DNA of 64,000 bases from an uncultured Prolixibacteraceae bacterium (GTDB taxonomy: Bacteria > Bacteroidota > Bacteroidia > Bacteroidales > Prolixibacteraceae): NCBI GenBank assembly GCA_937915865.1, contig CALGIG010000033.1:124001-188000 (forward strand), given 5' to 3'. This document shows, piece by piece, positions 46,498-58,439 of this stretch (within the stretch, counting starts at the first letter, position 1; every line of letters begins with the position of its first letter). The position numbers and the translations under genes are program-made. The notes under the pieces are model-generated. The model had not been told where the DNA came from. It was given only the letters and a program-made list of their open reading frames with translations, and made no database searches.

Positions 46498-46534
46498 AAG
46501 GGAGATGTTGCTGTTTTGTAATATCTCCCTTTTT
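46498..46534 (+). terminator. Intrinsic terminator after the oxidoreductase/isomerase pair
   Basis: A 9-bp stem (46498-46506 with 46523-46531), loop of 16 bases, and a T-run to 46534, about 40 bases after the isomerase-like stop codon. It separates the oxidoreductase/isomerase pair from the esterase genes. Confidence 0.75.
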
Positions 46535-46567
46535 ACCTTTGTTAATCAATGTTTTAGTTAATCATGA

Positions 46568-47917
<1,350 letters not shown>

Positions 47918-47923
47918 AAAAGG

Positions 47924-47965
47924 TCATCAGACATTGGAAAATTACTCTCTTCCAATGTCTGATGA
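47924..47965. terminator. 16-bp perfect stem-loop after CE1 gene
   Basis: A perfect 16-bp inverted repeat (47924-47939 and 47950-47965) with a 10-base loop begins 7 bases after the CE1 stop codon. No T-run follows, so it may stabilise the mRNA 3' end or act as an inefficient terminator. Confidence 0.6.
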
Positions 47966-48057
47966 ATAATAGTTGAGTTCGATTTCAAACCTTAGCCAAA
48001 CCTTAAAAGTTTCATTCATATTTTTTGGATAATCACAGATAAATCAAAACTGTAGCC

Positions 48058-49744
<1,687 letters not shown>

Positions 49745-49783
49745 TTAAATTTATAAAATACTCAACCTGTTAATTTTAATACG

Positions 49784-51319
49784 ATGAATCGTTTGCTAAT
49801 TTGCTTGCTTATCTTTTCAATCTGGGCATGTACAGCAACAGCGCCCAAAGGAACAACAATAGATGTCAACTCAGTACAAACCAAAGCTGGTTTTGTCTCG
49901 GGAACTACAAGCAGCGATCAGGCTGTGAAAATTTTCATGGGCATTCCATTTGCAGCTCCACCAGTTGGCGATTTGCGGTGGAAAGCTCCTCAACCTGTTG
50001 CCGCGTGGGAAGGTGTTCGCGCCTGTGTTACTCCGCCAGCTTCGGCCATACAGGCTCCTCCCAAACCTTTCTATTGCTGGAGTAAAGAGTTTATGGCTCC
50101 CGAATCACCATTGAGCGAAGACTGTTTATACCTAAATGTATGGACGACTGCAAAAACCGTTCAGGATAAAATGCCGGTTATGGTTTGGATCCACGGTGGC
50201 GCATTTACCGGCGGATCGGGAACTGTGCCGCTGTACGACGGCGAAGCCATGTCGCGCAAGGGCGTTGTGTTTGTAACCATCAATTACCGGCTCGGCATTC
50301 TGGGCTTCCTCGCTCATCCTGAACTTTCAGCCGAATCGGAACTGAAAACTTCCGGAAACTATGGTATTCTCGACCAGATTGCCGCTTTGAAATGGGTAAA
50401 GGAAAACATAGCAGCATTTGGCGGCGATCCGAATAATGTGACTATCGACGGGCAATCGGCCGGAGCATTCAGTGTGAATATGCTGGTTGTTTCTCCATTG
50501 GCCAAAGGCTTATTTCAAAAAGCCATTGCTCAAAGTGGAGGTATGTTTGGTAAACAACTTTCGCTTGGGCAGACTTTGCAAATGGCTGAAGAAAGCGGAA
50601 AACAGTTGACCGAAAAACTGAAAATTGCCAACATGGCTGCTTTCAGGGCGATGCCAGCTGATTCGCTCTTGAAAATTCAGGCTCGTTTTGGAGTAACCGT
50701 TGACAACGTGGTGATTCCACCGGTTTACGATACGTTTGCTGCCGGAAAACACAACGATGTCGCAGTTATTTCGGGCTGGAATGCTGACGATGGCGTTTCA
50801 TTCGGACCAGCACTTAAAGCAACACAGTTTCAGGAGAACATTAAAAAGCAATACGGCGGGAAAGCCGAATCGTTCCTGAAACTTTTTCCGGCTAAAACTG
50901 ATGAGGAAGCAGCACAGTCTCAGAAATTGATTTCGCAGCTTTTCTTCGGATGGAACAATTATGCATGGGCGCGCTTACAGGCTTCTATGGGCTCCGGCAA
51001 AGCTTATCTGTATCAATTCAAGAGAGTACCCCCTGGCGAACCAAACTATGGAGCTTTCCACTCGGCTGAATTTGGATATGCCTTACACAACCTGAAAAAA
51101 TGGGATCGTCCGTTTACCGATATTGATTTTAAATTGGAAGATGCCATGAGCAGCTATTGGGTAAACTTTGCCAAAACCGGTGACCCTAACGGCGAAGGCT
51201 TGCCTGTTTGGCCAGCTTTCAACGAAAATAATCCGCAAATTATTGAGTTTGGCGATGAGGTAAAAGCTACACCTTTGCCACACCGCGAACAACTGAAGTT
51301 TATGGATGAAATGAATTAG
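49784..51319 (+). CDS. Type-B carboxylesterase, lipoprotein
   Basis: A 511-residue carboxylesterase of the type-B (acetylcholinesterase-like) family. The signal ends in a lipobox with C16 (SIWAC), so it is probably anchored to a membrane. Catalytic motifs are IPFAAPPVGDLRWKAPQPV near residue 50, EDCLYLNVWT, WIHGGAFTGGSG (oxyanion hole), and nucleophile S225 in IDGQSAGAFSV. The acid and histidine lie in the C-terminal part (FHSAEFGYAL). It precedes a GH3 gene by 32 bases. A second, Tat-exported member lies just after that GH3, so the three genes alternate esterase-glycosidase-esterase. The ester substrate is not known. Confidence 0.87.
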   Translation: MNRLLICLLIFSIWACTATAPKGTTIDVNSVQTKAGFVSGTTSSDQAVKIFMGIPFAAPPVGDLRWKAPQPVAAWEGVRACVTPPASAIQAPPKPFYCWSKEFMAPESPLSEDCLYLNVWTTAKTVQDKMPVMVWIHGGAFTGGSGTVPLYDGEAMSRKGVVFVTINYRLGILGFLAHPELSAESELKTSGNYGILDQIAALKWVKENIAAFGGDPNNVTIDGQSAGAFSVNMLVVSPLAKGLFQKAIAQSGGMFGKQLSLGQTLQMAEESGKQLTEKLKIANMAAFRAMPADSLLKIQARFGVTVDNVVIPPVYDTFAAGKHNDVAVISGWNADDGVSFGPALKATQFQENIKKQYGGKAESFLKLFPAKTDEEAAQSQKLISQLFFGWNNYAWARLQASMGSGKAYLYQFKRVPPGEPNYGAFHSAEFGYALHNLKKWDRPFTDIDFKLEDAMSSYWVNFAKTGDPNGEGLPVWPAFNENNPQIIEFGDEVKATPLPHREQLKFMDEMN

Positions 51320-51351
51320 AATTCTGGATTGAAACATTAAACTAAAATGAG

Positions 51352-53613
51352 ATGAGGATAACGAAATTTATAACTTGTGTTGCAATTATACTTCCATTAA
51401 TGAATTACGCTTCGGAAAAACCTCACAAATCCTTGCTGCTACAATACGATAAGCAAATAGATGGAATCATCAAGCAGATGACCATTGAAGAGAAAATTGA
51501 AATGCTACATGCCAAATTTATGTTTGTTTCGGCGGGAGTTGAACGATTGGGTATTGCGGATATGATTTATGCCGATGGACCTTTTGGTATTCGTGAAGAA
51601 ATGCAGCCCAAAGGATGGATGGGGCTTGGCTGGGAAACCGATAAATCAACATTTTTCCCCACCGGATCGGCGCTGGCTGCCACCTGGAGTCCCGAACTTG
51701 CTTATAATTATGGAACCGGAATGGCTAAAGAAGCCCGTTTGCGCGGAAAAGATATGATACTTGGACCGGCAATCAACATCCAACGCATTCCAACTGGTGG
51801 ACGAACTTATGAATATTTGAGCGAAGACCCGTTCCTGAGTTCCCGTTTGGCTGTTGGTTACACCAAAGGAGTTCAGGATAATGGTGTTGCCGTTTGTGTG
51901 AAGCATTTTGCATTAAACAACCAGGAAAATAATCGCGGAACCGTGAATGTAATCATCGGCGAAAGGGCCATGCGCGAAATTTATCTTCCGCCTTTCAGGG
52001 CAACGGTTGAAGAAGGTGATGCTTATGGTTTTATGTCGGCCTACAATAAAGTGAATGGTTGGTGGTGTGCCGAAAACGACATCCTTCTGGATAAAATTCT
52101 TCGTCAGGATTGGGGTTTTGCCGGAATGGTTATTTCCGACTGGGGTGGAACGCACAGTACCGTAGGATCGGTAAAAGCCGGACTAAATGTGGAAATGCCC
52201 GACCAGAAATACTTCGGACAAGCATTGCTTGATTCGGTAAAAGCCGGGAAAGTTTCTGAGGAAGTAATTGATCAACGGGTGCGGGAAATTTTGCGGGTTA
52301 GGTTGGCTATCAAGCCCATTCCTGAAAATGTGGCCAATAAGGAAATGACCTCTCAGCCAGCCCAACAGAAAATAGCTTACCAGGTTGCAAGTAAATCGAT
52401 TGTCTTGCTCAAAAATGAAGGTGTTCTTCCGCTTCAGCTTAAAAATAAACCTGTGATTGCTGTTATTGGAGCTAATGCTACTCAGATTATGGCTACAGGT
52501 GGTTTGGGCGCCGGTGTGAAGGCTTTGTATGAAATTACACCACTCGAAGGGCTAAAAAATAAAATTGGAGACAGAGCCGAAATTATTTATGCACAGGGAT
52601 ATGTTCCTGAAGTCTTTACCTGGGGCAGGAAATCTCCAGAGCAGCTCGAAAAGGAAAAACAGGAGAAAGAAATCAAATCGCAACAACTGGCCAAAGAAGC
52701 TGTTGAAATTGCAGCAAAAGCAAACATTGTACTTTTTGTTGGCGGCGATAACCGCTCGGTTGAAACCGAAGGAAGTGATCGGAAAGACATTTTCTTACCT
52801 TCAGGACAGGATGAATTAATCAGGAAGATTGCAGCAGTAAATCCGAACATCATTACCGTATTGACCAGCGGTGCGCCCAACGACCTGAATGTGGTAAAAC
52901 CATTGTCGAAAGCCTTACTGATTTCATGGTTCAATGGTTCCGAAGGTGGAAATGCTTTGGCCGATGTGCTTGTTGGGAACATTTCGCCGAGCGGACGTTT
53001 ACCGTTTACCTTGCCCGTGAAACTGGAGGATTCGCCCGCTTATGCCTTGGGTAATTATCCTCAGGATGCCAAAAGCGCCGACATCTTTGCCAACCTGGTT
53101 TCAGAAACCGAATCGGCCGAAAAAGCGAAAGAAAGAATCAAACGCGATGCAAAGAATACAGCCGTTTATTCCGAAGAATCACTGGTTGGCTACCGTTGGT
53201 TCGACACCAAAAACATTCAGGTAATGTACCCGTTCGGACATGGATTGACCTATACAACTTTCAGTTACTCGAACCTGAAAACTGACAAACAGAAGTACGG
53301 CAAAGACGATATTATTACCGTTTCGCTCGAAATAAAGAATACCGGTAAAGTTGTCGCCGATGAGGTTTCGCAGGTGTATGTGCATCGCATCAATCCTTCG
53401 GTTGAATGGCCTGAAAAAGAATTAAAAGCTTTTGACCGGGTTGCGTTAAATCCGGGAGAAACGAAAACAATTACACTTAAAATACCGGTGAAAAACCTGC
53501 AATATTGGAACGAAAAGAAACAGGGCTGGGATGATGATCTTTGTAAAATTCAGCTGTGTGCAGGAGCATCGGCAGGCGACATTAAATTGAAAAAGGAAAT
53601 TGCACTAAAATAA
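51352..53613 (+). CDS. GH3 beta-glycosidase (copy 1)
   Basis: An exported GH3 enzyme of 753 residues. GH3 enzymes are retaining exo-beta-glycosidases (glucosidase, xylosidase and others). It has the N-terminal TIM barrel (MTIEEKIEMLHAKF, DGPFGIREEM, GPAINIQRIPTGGRTYEYLSEDP, CVKHFALNNQE) with nucleophile D263 in MVISDWGGTHS. An alpha/beta-sandwich follows (NIVLFVGGDNRSVETEGSDR), then a fibronectin-III-like C-terminal domain (YPFGHGLTYTTF). A charged insertion of about 60 residues (LEKEKQEKEIKSQQLAKEA) sits in the second domain. The ATG at 51352 is preceded by a tiny out-of-frame ATG at 51347. Of the four GH3 copies it is embedded between the two carboxylesterase genes. Confidence 0.93.
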   Translation: MRITKFITCVAIILPLMNYASEKPHKSLLLQYDKQIDGIIKQMTIEEKIEMLHAKFMFVSAGVERLGIADMIYADGPFGIREEMQPKGWMGLGWETDKSTFFPTGSALAATWSPELAYNYGTGMAKEARLRGKDMILGPAINIQRIPTGGRTYEYLSEDPFLSSRLAVGYTKGVQDNGVAVCVKHFALNNQENNRGTVNVIIGERAMREIYLPPFRATVEEGDAYGFMSAYNKVNGWWCAENDILLDKILRQDWGFAGMVISDWGGTHSTVGSVKAGLNVEMPDQKYFGQALLDSVKAGKVSEEVIDQRVREILRVRLAIKPIPENVANKEMTSQPAQQKIAYQVASKSIVLLKNEGVLPLQLKNKPVIAVIGANATQIMATGGLGAGVKALYEITPLEGLKNKIGDRAEIIYAQGYVPEVFTWGRKSPEQLEKEKQEKEIKSQQLAKEAVEIAAKANIVLFVGGDNRSVETEGSDRKDIFLPSGQDELIRKIAAVNPNIITVLTSGAPNDLNVVKPLSKALLISWFNGSEGGNALADVLVGNISPSGRLPFTLPVKLEDSPAYALGNYPQDAKSADIFANLVSETESAEKAKERIKRDAKNTAVYSEESLVGYRWFDTKNIQVMYPFGHGLTYTTFSYSNLKTDKQKYGKDDIITVSLEIKNTGKVVADEVSQVYVHRINPSVEWPEKELKAFDRVALNPGETKTITLKIPVKNLQYWNEKKQGWDDDLCKIQLCAGASAGDIKLKKEIALK

Positions 53614-53633
53614 CCACAACAAAACCTAAATAG

Positions 53634-55301
53634 ATGAAAACAAACAGACGAAATTTTTTCCAGACTTTGGGCGTTGGAGCGGCCGGGCTTGGATTGAGCT
53701 CAGTTCCATTCATTTCCGGCGCAGCAACAGCCTCAAAAAACGATAACGATGATCAGCAACTGTTTATTGGCGACAACATTGCTATCGCTGAAACCAAATA
53801 CGGAAAAGTAAAAGGATTCATTCTTCGTGGAATTTTTAATTTCCGGGGGATTCCGTATGGCGCCGATACCTCGGGCAAAAACCGCTTTATGCCGCCACAA
53901 CCGCCCAAGCCCTGGACAACCGTTCTGCCAGCCGTTTGGTGGGGCAACACGGCGCCACAGATCATGGACAACCGCTACGCCAATGCTTATGCGTCGTTTG
54001 CCGATCACTGGAACTACGACGATGTGAGCGAAGATTGCCTGAAACTGAATGTTTGGACGCCGGCAATCGACACCAAAAAGCGTCCGGTTTTGGTATGGCT
54101 GCATGGCGGCGGTTACACCAACGGAAACGGCATTGAACAGGATGGATACGATGGCGAAAACCTCAGCCGCAAAGGCGATATTGTGTTTGTTTCAATCAAC
54201 CACCGTTTAGGCCCGATCGGTTTTTCCGATCTTTCAGGAGTTGGTGGCGATAAGTATAAAGATTCTGCCAATGTGGGCGCCTTGGATATGGTGGCTGCCC
54301 TGGAATGGGTACGCGACAACATTGCCAACTTTGGTGGCGATCCGGGCAACGTAACTATCATGGGGCAATCGGGTGGCGGAGCAAAAGTTTGTGTGTTGGC
54401 CGCCATGCCTAAGGCTAAAGGATTGTTTCACAAAGCAGTTCCGTTGAGTGGCTCAACGATCAAGGCGATGGACCAGAAAGCTTCGCAAAAGCTGGGTGAA
54501 TACATTCTGAAAGAAGCCGGACTCGATGCCTCTCAGGTGGATAAACTTCAGGAAATGCCCTGGAAGGATTACATTTTGCTGGCCAATAAAGCGGCACAAA
54601 AGTTTGCTGCCGAAAATGCTGGTGTGGGTGTTCGCGGTGGATTTAGTCCGGTTGCTGATGGCGCAAACATCGTAAAAGGCCAGTTCTTCGCCGAACCAGA
54701 TGGTCTTTCTGCTGATGTTCCGATGTTAATTTGCACCACCTTCCACGAATGGGGAATGGCTCGCACCATGCCCGAAATGGAACTGATCACCCGCGAAAAA
54801 GCCATCGATATGCTAAAAGAACGCGCCGGAATGGGCGGTGGACTTGGCGATAAAGCTGCTGTCGTATACGATGCTTATGCCAAAGCTTTCCCGAAGGCAA
54901 AACCGATTGAAGTGATGACCCTGGTGAGCAGTAATCGCAAGGGAGTAATTGATACTGCCAATGCCAAAGCTTCGCAAAAGGCACCGGTTTATCTTGCATG
55001 GTTCGGCTGGGAACCGCCATTGTTCGATAACCGGATGCGAGCATTTCATTGTCTGGATATTTGTTTCTGGTTTGCTAACACCGATTTAATGCTGACCCAT
55101 ACCGGCGGTGGAAAACGACCTCGGGCGCTCTCCGAAAAAATGTCGGGTGCTTTGCTGCAATTCATGAAAACCGGCAACCCAAATGGTGGAGGATTACCAA
55201 GCTGGAAAGCTTACACTCCAGATAAAGGCGAAACGATGGTTTTAACCGACCAGCCTGAACTGAAAAATGATCCCGACCGCGAAGTGCGGAAACTTTTATA
55301 A
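53634..55301 (+). CDS. Type-B carboxylesterase with Tat signal
   Basis: A 555-residue carboxylesterase with a twin-arginine signal (NRRNFFQTLGVGAAGLGLSS). The motifs are FRGIPYGADTSGKNRFMPPQPPK, EDCLKLNVWTPA, WLHGGGYTNGNG (oxyanion hole) and nucleophile S246 in IMGQSGGGAKV, with the later HEWGMARTM and AFHCLDICFWF blocks near the acid/histidine region. It is a distant relative of the lipoprotein copy at 49784-51319 but uses a different export route, which would put it soluble in the periplasm. It starts 20 bases after the GH3 stop. Tat export is shared with the oxidoreductase at 44066 and suggests folding before export. Confidence 0.87.
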   Translation: MKTNRRNFFQTLGVGAAGLGLSSVPFISGAATASKNDNDDQQLFIGDNIAIAETKYGKVKGFILRGIFNFRGIPYGADTSGKNRFMPPQPPKPWTTVLPAVWWGNTAPQIMDNRYANAYASFADHWNYDDVSEDCLKLNVWTPAIDTKKRPVLVWLHGGGYTNGNGIEQDGYDGENLSRKGDIVFVSINHRLGPIGFSDLSGVGGDKYKDSANVGALDMVAALEWVRDNIANFGGDPGNVTIMGQSGGGAKVCVLAAMPKAKGLFHKAVPLSGSTIKAMDQKASQKLGEYILKEAGLDASQVDKLQEMPWKDYILLANKAAQKFAAENAGVGVRGGFSPVADGANIVKGQFFAEPDGLSADVPMLICTTFHEWGMARTMPEMELITREKAIDMLKERAGMGGGLGDKAAVVYDAYAKAFPKAKPIEVMTLVSSNRKGVIDTANAKASQKAPVYLAWFGWEPPLFDNRMRAFHCLDICFWFANTDLMLTHTGGGKRPRALSEKMSGALLQFMKTGNPNGGGLPSWKAYTPDKGETMVLTDQPELKNDPDREVRKLL

Positions 55302-55332
55302 CTCTAAAGCCAGTTCCTGATTGGCCGATTTA

Positions 55333-55673
55333 TTTCTTCTGAAATTGTGTCTGGAACTATGAGTCTGTTTAAATTTAATTTAAAACTCAATACTCACCCC
55401 GTCGTCCCGTTTTAAACGGGACTCTGTCCCTCTTTACACGTAGAGAGGGAAAAGTCCGATTTGTCGGACTTGGGGTGAGTCAAAAAAGATAGGATTAAGG
55501 TTAAAATTTATTTTACCGTTCCGTTAGGAACAAAATGTGGGTAGGAAAAGAATGATTTTAGATGATCTCTTGTCCCGTACGGGACAAAATGAAACGATAA
55601 ATGGTCATTTTTCTACCCATATATTTTCTCTCCAGGAAATTTAAACAGACTCTGAATGTAATTTCAGAAGAAA
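55333..55673. repeat. Nested palindromic element in the gap before GH3 copy 2
   Basis: Outer arms are two blocks on each side: 55333-55346 pairs with 55660-55673, and 55361-55376 with 55637-55652. Inside are one element bounded by ACTCACCCC (55392-55400) and GGGGTGAGT (55472-55480) with three small hairpins, a stem GTTCC-GTTA-GGAAC (55518-55531), and a second element (55538-55619) around the perfect palindrome TTGTCCCGTACGGGACAA at 55570-55587. No gene is present. Such units are typical dispersed Bacteroidota repeats; here one appears to have inserted in another. Confidence 0.7.
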
Positions 55674-55861
55674 TTTTTGATTTATAGCTCCAATTCCTGA
55701 CCAGTACGTCTCAGGACACCTGTTGTAAAATATGTTTTTTCAGCCTAAAATCCTGATAATTATTCAATTTTTGCTAAAAACCTATTTTGAAATCCGTGTT
55801 TAATCTTCTATCATTGCGTCTTCTTGACACATATAATTTTTTAATTAAAACAATATCGTTT

Positions 55862-58309
55862 ATGAAATTTAAATGGCTTCGATCAACAATGGGATTAGCC
55901 CTTGTTTTTTCAATGTTTTTAATGGCTTTTCAGGCTAAACAGGCTCAGGCAAAATTGGCAGATGAGCAAAAAATTCAGCAGATCATTTCAAAAATGACCC
56001 TGGAACAAAAAGCTCAGCTGGTGATTGGCACCGGAATGTTTTTCGAGATACCCGACTCCATAAAGGCAAAAATGCCTCCTGGATTTGGTGGTGACGTTGA
56101 TGGTAAAGATCCGGTTTATTCGGCAATGGTGAAACGCATCCGCCAGTATTTGCCCGGCGCTGCCGGATTCTCGTCTGAATACCCTGAACTTGGAATTGCC
56201 TCTCAGGTTTTGACCGACGGGCCTGCCGGTTTACGTATTCAGCCAACACGCAAAGGCGAAAGCAAAACCTATTTCTGCACAGCGTTCCCAATTGGAACCG
56301 TTCTGGCTTCAACCTGGGATCCCGAGTTGGTTTACAAAGTTGGCCAGGCGATGGGCAGCGAAGTAAAAGAATATGGTTCGGATATTTTATTGGCTCCCGC
56401 CATCAATATTCAGCGCGATCCGCTTTGTGGCCGTAACTTCGAGTATTATTCCGAAGACCCGCTGGTTGCCGGAAAAACAGCTGCTGCTATGATCAAAGGT
56501 ATCCAGTCGAATGGGGCGGGTACTTCGCTCAAGCATTTTGCTGCAAACAACTCCGAAACCAACCGCATGTCGGTAAATGAAATAATCAGCGAACGTGCTT
56601 TGCGCGAGATTTACCTGAAAGGCTTCGAGATTGCTGTAAAAGAAGCTCAGCCCTGGACGGTGATGTCGTCGTACAACAAAATCAACGGTACCTATACCTC
56701 TGAAAGTTACGATTTGCTGACCAAAATTCTCCGCAACGACTGGGGTTTCAAGGGTTATGTAATGACCGACTGGGGCGGTGGCTCTGACGTAATTGCCCAG
56801 ATGATTGCAGGAAACGACATGATCCAACCAGGACAACCCAAACAAATTGATGACATTATCGCCGGAGTAAAATCAGGCAAACTGGATGTGAAAATATTAG
56901 ACAGAAATGTTGCCCGTATCCTTACTATTATGATGAAAGCTCCGCGCTACAACAAATACCCCTATTCAAATTCTCCTGATTTAAAGGCACATGCCCAGGT
57001 TACCCGCCAGGCTGCTACCGATGGTATGATTTTGCTGAAGAACGATAAAAACGCATTGCCAATTCCTTCAGGAGTGAAAAATATTGCCGCTTTCGGAAAT
57101 ACTTCATACGACTTTGTTTCAGGAGGCAGTGGCAGTGGCGACGTGAACGAAGCTTACACGGTTTCGCTGTTCGAAGGCTTGACCGGAGGTGGTTATACAC
57201 CTGACGATGCATTAACTACTGCATACACCGCTTATATGGATCACATGAGGGCTCAGGCGCCTAAATCAAACAATCCGCTCATGGCCTTGATGATGGGAAA
57301 ACAACCAATTTCGGAAATGACTGTAACTGCTGATTTAGCCAAAAAATTTGCTGATAAAGACGATATTGCATTAATTACCATTGGTCGTAATGCTGGAGAA
57401 GGTCGCGATCGTACCGATACCGAAGGTGATTTCAGACTGAATAAAACGGAAAAAGACATGATTAAAAACGTGGCCAATGCCTTCCATGCCAAGGGTAAAA
57501 AAGCCATTGTTGTGCTGAATATTCCCGGTGTGGTTGAAGTTGCTAGCTGGCGCGATTTAGTTGATGCTGTTTTGGTTGCATGGCAGCCTGGTCAGGAAGG
57601 TGGAAACTCGGTGGTTGATGTATTATCTGGAAAAGTAAATCCTTCGGGAAAACTGACTGCAACTTTCCCATTGGCATACTCCGATGCGCCTTCAGCAAAA
57701 AGCTTCCCGGGCAAATCGCTTGAAACTGAAAAGAAAGACAATGCCCCTGATTTGTCGGGCTTCTCGATGATGAGCCGCAAACCATGGGAAATTACCTACG
57801 ACGACGATATTTATGTAGGCTATCGTTACTACGCAACCGCTAAAGTTCCTGTTGCTTACGAATTTGGTTACGGGTTGTCGTACACCACATTCGACTACTC
57901 GAACCTCAAACTTACCAGTTCGAATTTCGGTGGAAAACTTACATTCACAGTTGATGTGAAAAATACCGGGTCGGTTGCCGGACGCGAAGTTGTTGAGATC
58001 TATGTTAGTTCGCCTTCGGTAAAACTGAAAAAACCGGAAGAAACATTGGCTGCTTTTGCCAAAACAAAATTGTTGAATCCGGACGAATCGCAAACCGTAA
58101 GTTTCACCATTGAAACCAAGGATTTTGCATCGTTCGACGAAGCTACCTCTTCGTGGATTGCTGAGGCCGGAAACTATGGTTTAAGAGTTGGTGCATCATC
58201 GATGAATATTAAACAATCGGCCAGCTTCAAAATTGCAAAAGAACTGAGTACCGGAAAAGTAAGCAAAGCTTTGGCTCCTTCCGTGGAAATTAACAAGATT
58301 ATGAAATAA
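55862..58309 (+). CDS. GH3 beta-glycosidase (copy 2)
   Basis: An 815-residue exported GH3 enzyme started at 55862, which gives the signal peptide MKFKWLRSTMGLALVFSMFLMAFQAKQAQA. The frame is open 25 codons further up but that part does not look coding. It has KMTLEQKAQLVIGTGMF, DGPAGLRIQ, APAINIQRDPLCGRNFEYYSEDP, SLKHFAANNSETNR and nucleophile D303 in MTDWGGGSD. The sandwich domain carries IGRNAGEGRDRTDTEGDF, and a fibronectin-like domain follows (YEFGYGLSYTTFDYSNL). The closest sequence pattern is the beta-glucosidase group with a GRNxGEGxDR acid/base loop. A terminator follows at 58341-58384. The gene comes after the palindromic gap, so it likely has its own promoter. Confidence 0.93.
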   Translation: MKFKWLRSTMGLALVFSMFLMAFQAKQAQAKLADEQKIQQIISKMTLEQKAQLVIGTGMFFEIPDSIKAKMPPGFGGDVDGKDPVYSAMVKRIRQYLPGAAGFSSEYPELGIASQVLTDGPAGLRIQPTRKGESKTYFCTAFPIGTVLASTWDPELVYKVGQAMGSEVKEYGSDILLAPAINIQRDPLCGRNFEYYSEDPLVAGKTAAAMIKGIQSNGAGTSLKHFAANNSETNRMSVNEIISERALREIYLKGFEIAVKEAQPWTVMSSYNKINGTYTSESYDLLTKILRNDWGFKGYVMTDWGGGSDVIAQMIAGNDMIQPGQPKQIDDIIAGVKSGKLDVKILDRNVARILTIMMKAPRYNKYPYSNSPDLKAHAQVTRQAATDGMILLKNDKNALPIPSGVKNIAAFGNTSYDFVSGGSGSGDVNEAYTVSLFEGLTGGGYTPDDALTTAYTAYMDHMRAQAPKSNNPLMALMMGKQPISEMTVTADLAKKFADKDDIALITIGRNAGEGRDRTDTEGDFRLNKTEKDMIKNVANAFHAKGKKAIVVLNIPGVVEVASWRDLVDAVLVAWQPGQEGGNSVVDVLSGKVNPSGKLTATFPLAYSDAPSAKSFPGKSLETEKKDNAPDLSGFSMMSRKPWEITYDDDIYVGYRYYATAKVPVAYEFGYGLSYTTFDYSNLKLTSSNFGGKLTFTVDVKNTGSVAGREVVEIYVSSPSVKLKKPEETLAAFAKTKLLNPDESQTVSFTIETKDFASFDEATSSWIAEAGNYGLRVGASSMNIKQSASFKIAKELSTGKVSKALAPSVEINKIMK

Positions 58310-58340
58310 GGTCTAGGTTATATCAAGTTGGTTAGAAACG

Positions 58341-58384
58341 AAATCCCTGCTTTGAATTAGATAATTTTTAGCGGGGATTTTTAT
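58341..58384 (+). terminator. Intrinsic terminator after GH3 copy 2
   Basis: An 11-bp stem (58341-58351 with 58370-58380, one G-T pair) leads into a T-run to 58384, 32 bases after the stop codon. It separates GH3 copy 2 from copy 3. Confidence 0.8.
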
Positions 58385-58439
58385 CAAACGATATTATTTA
58401 TTCTTAAATTTAACATACCACAAACACGATAACCTGAAT

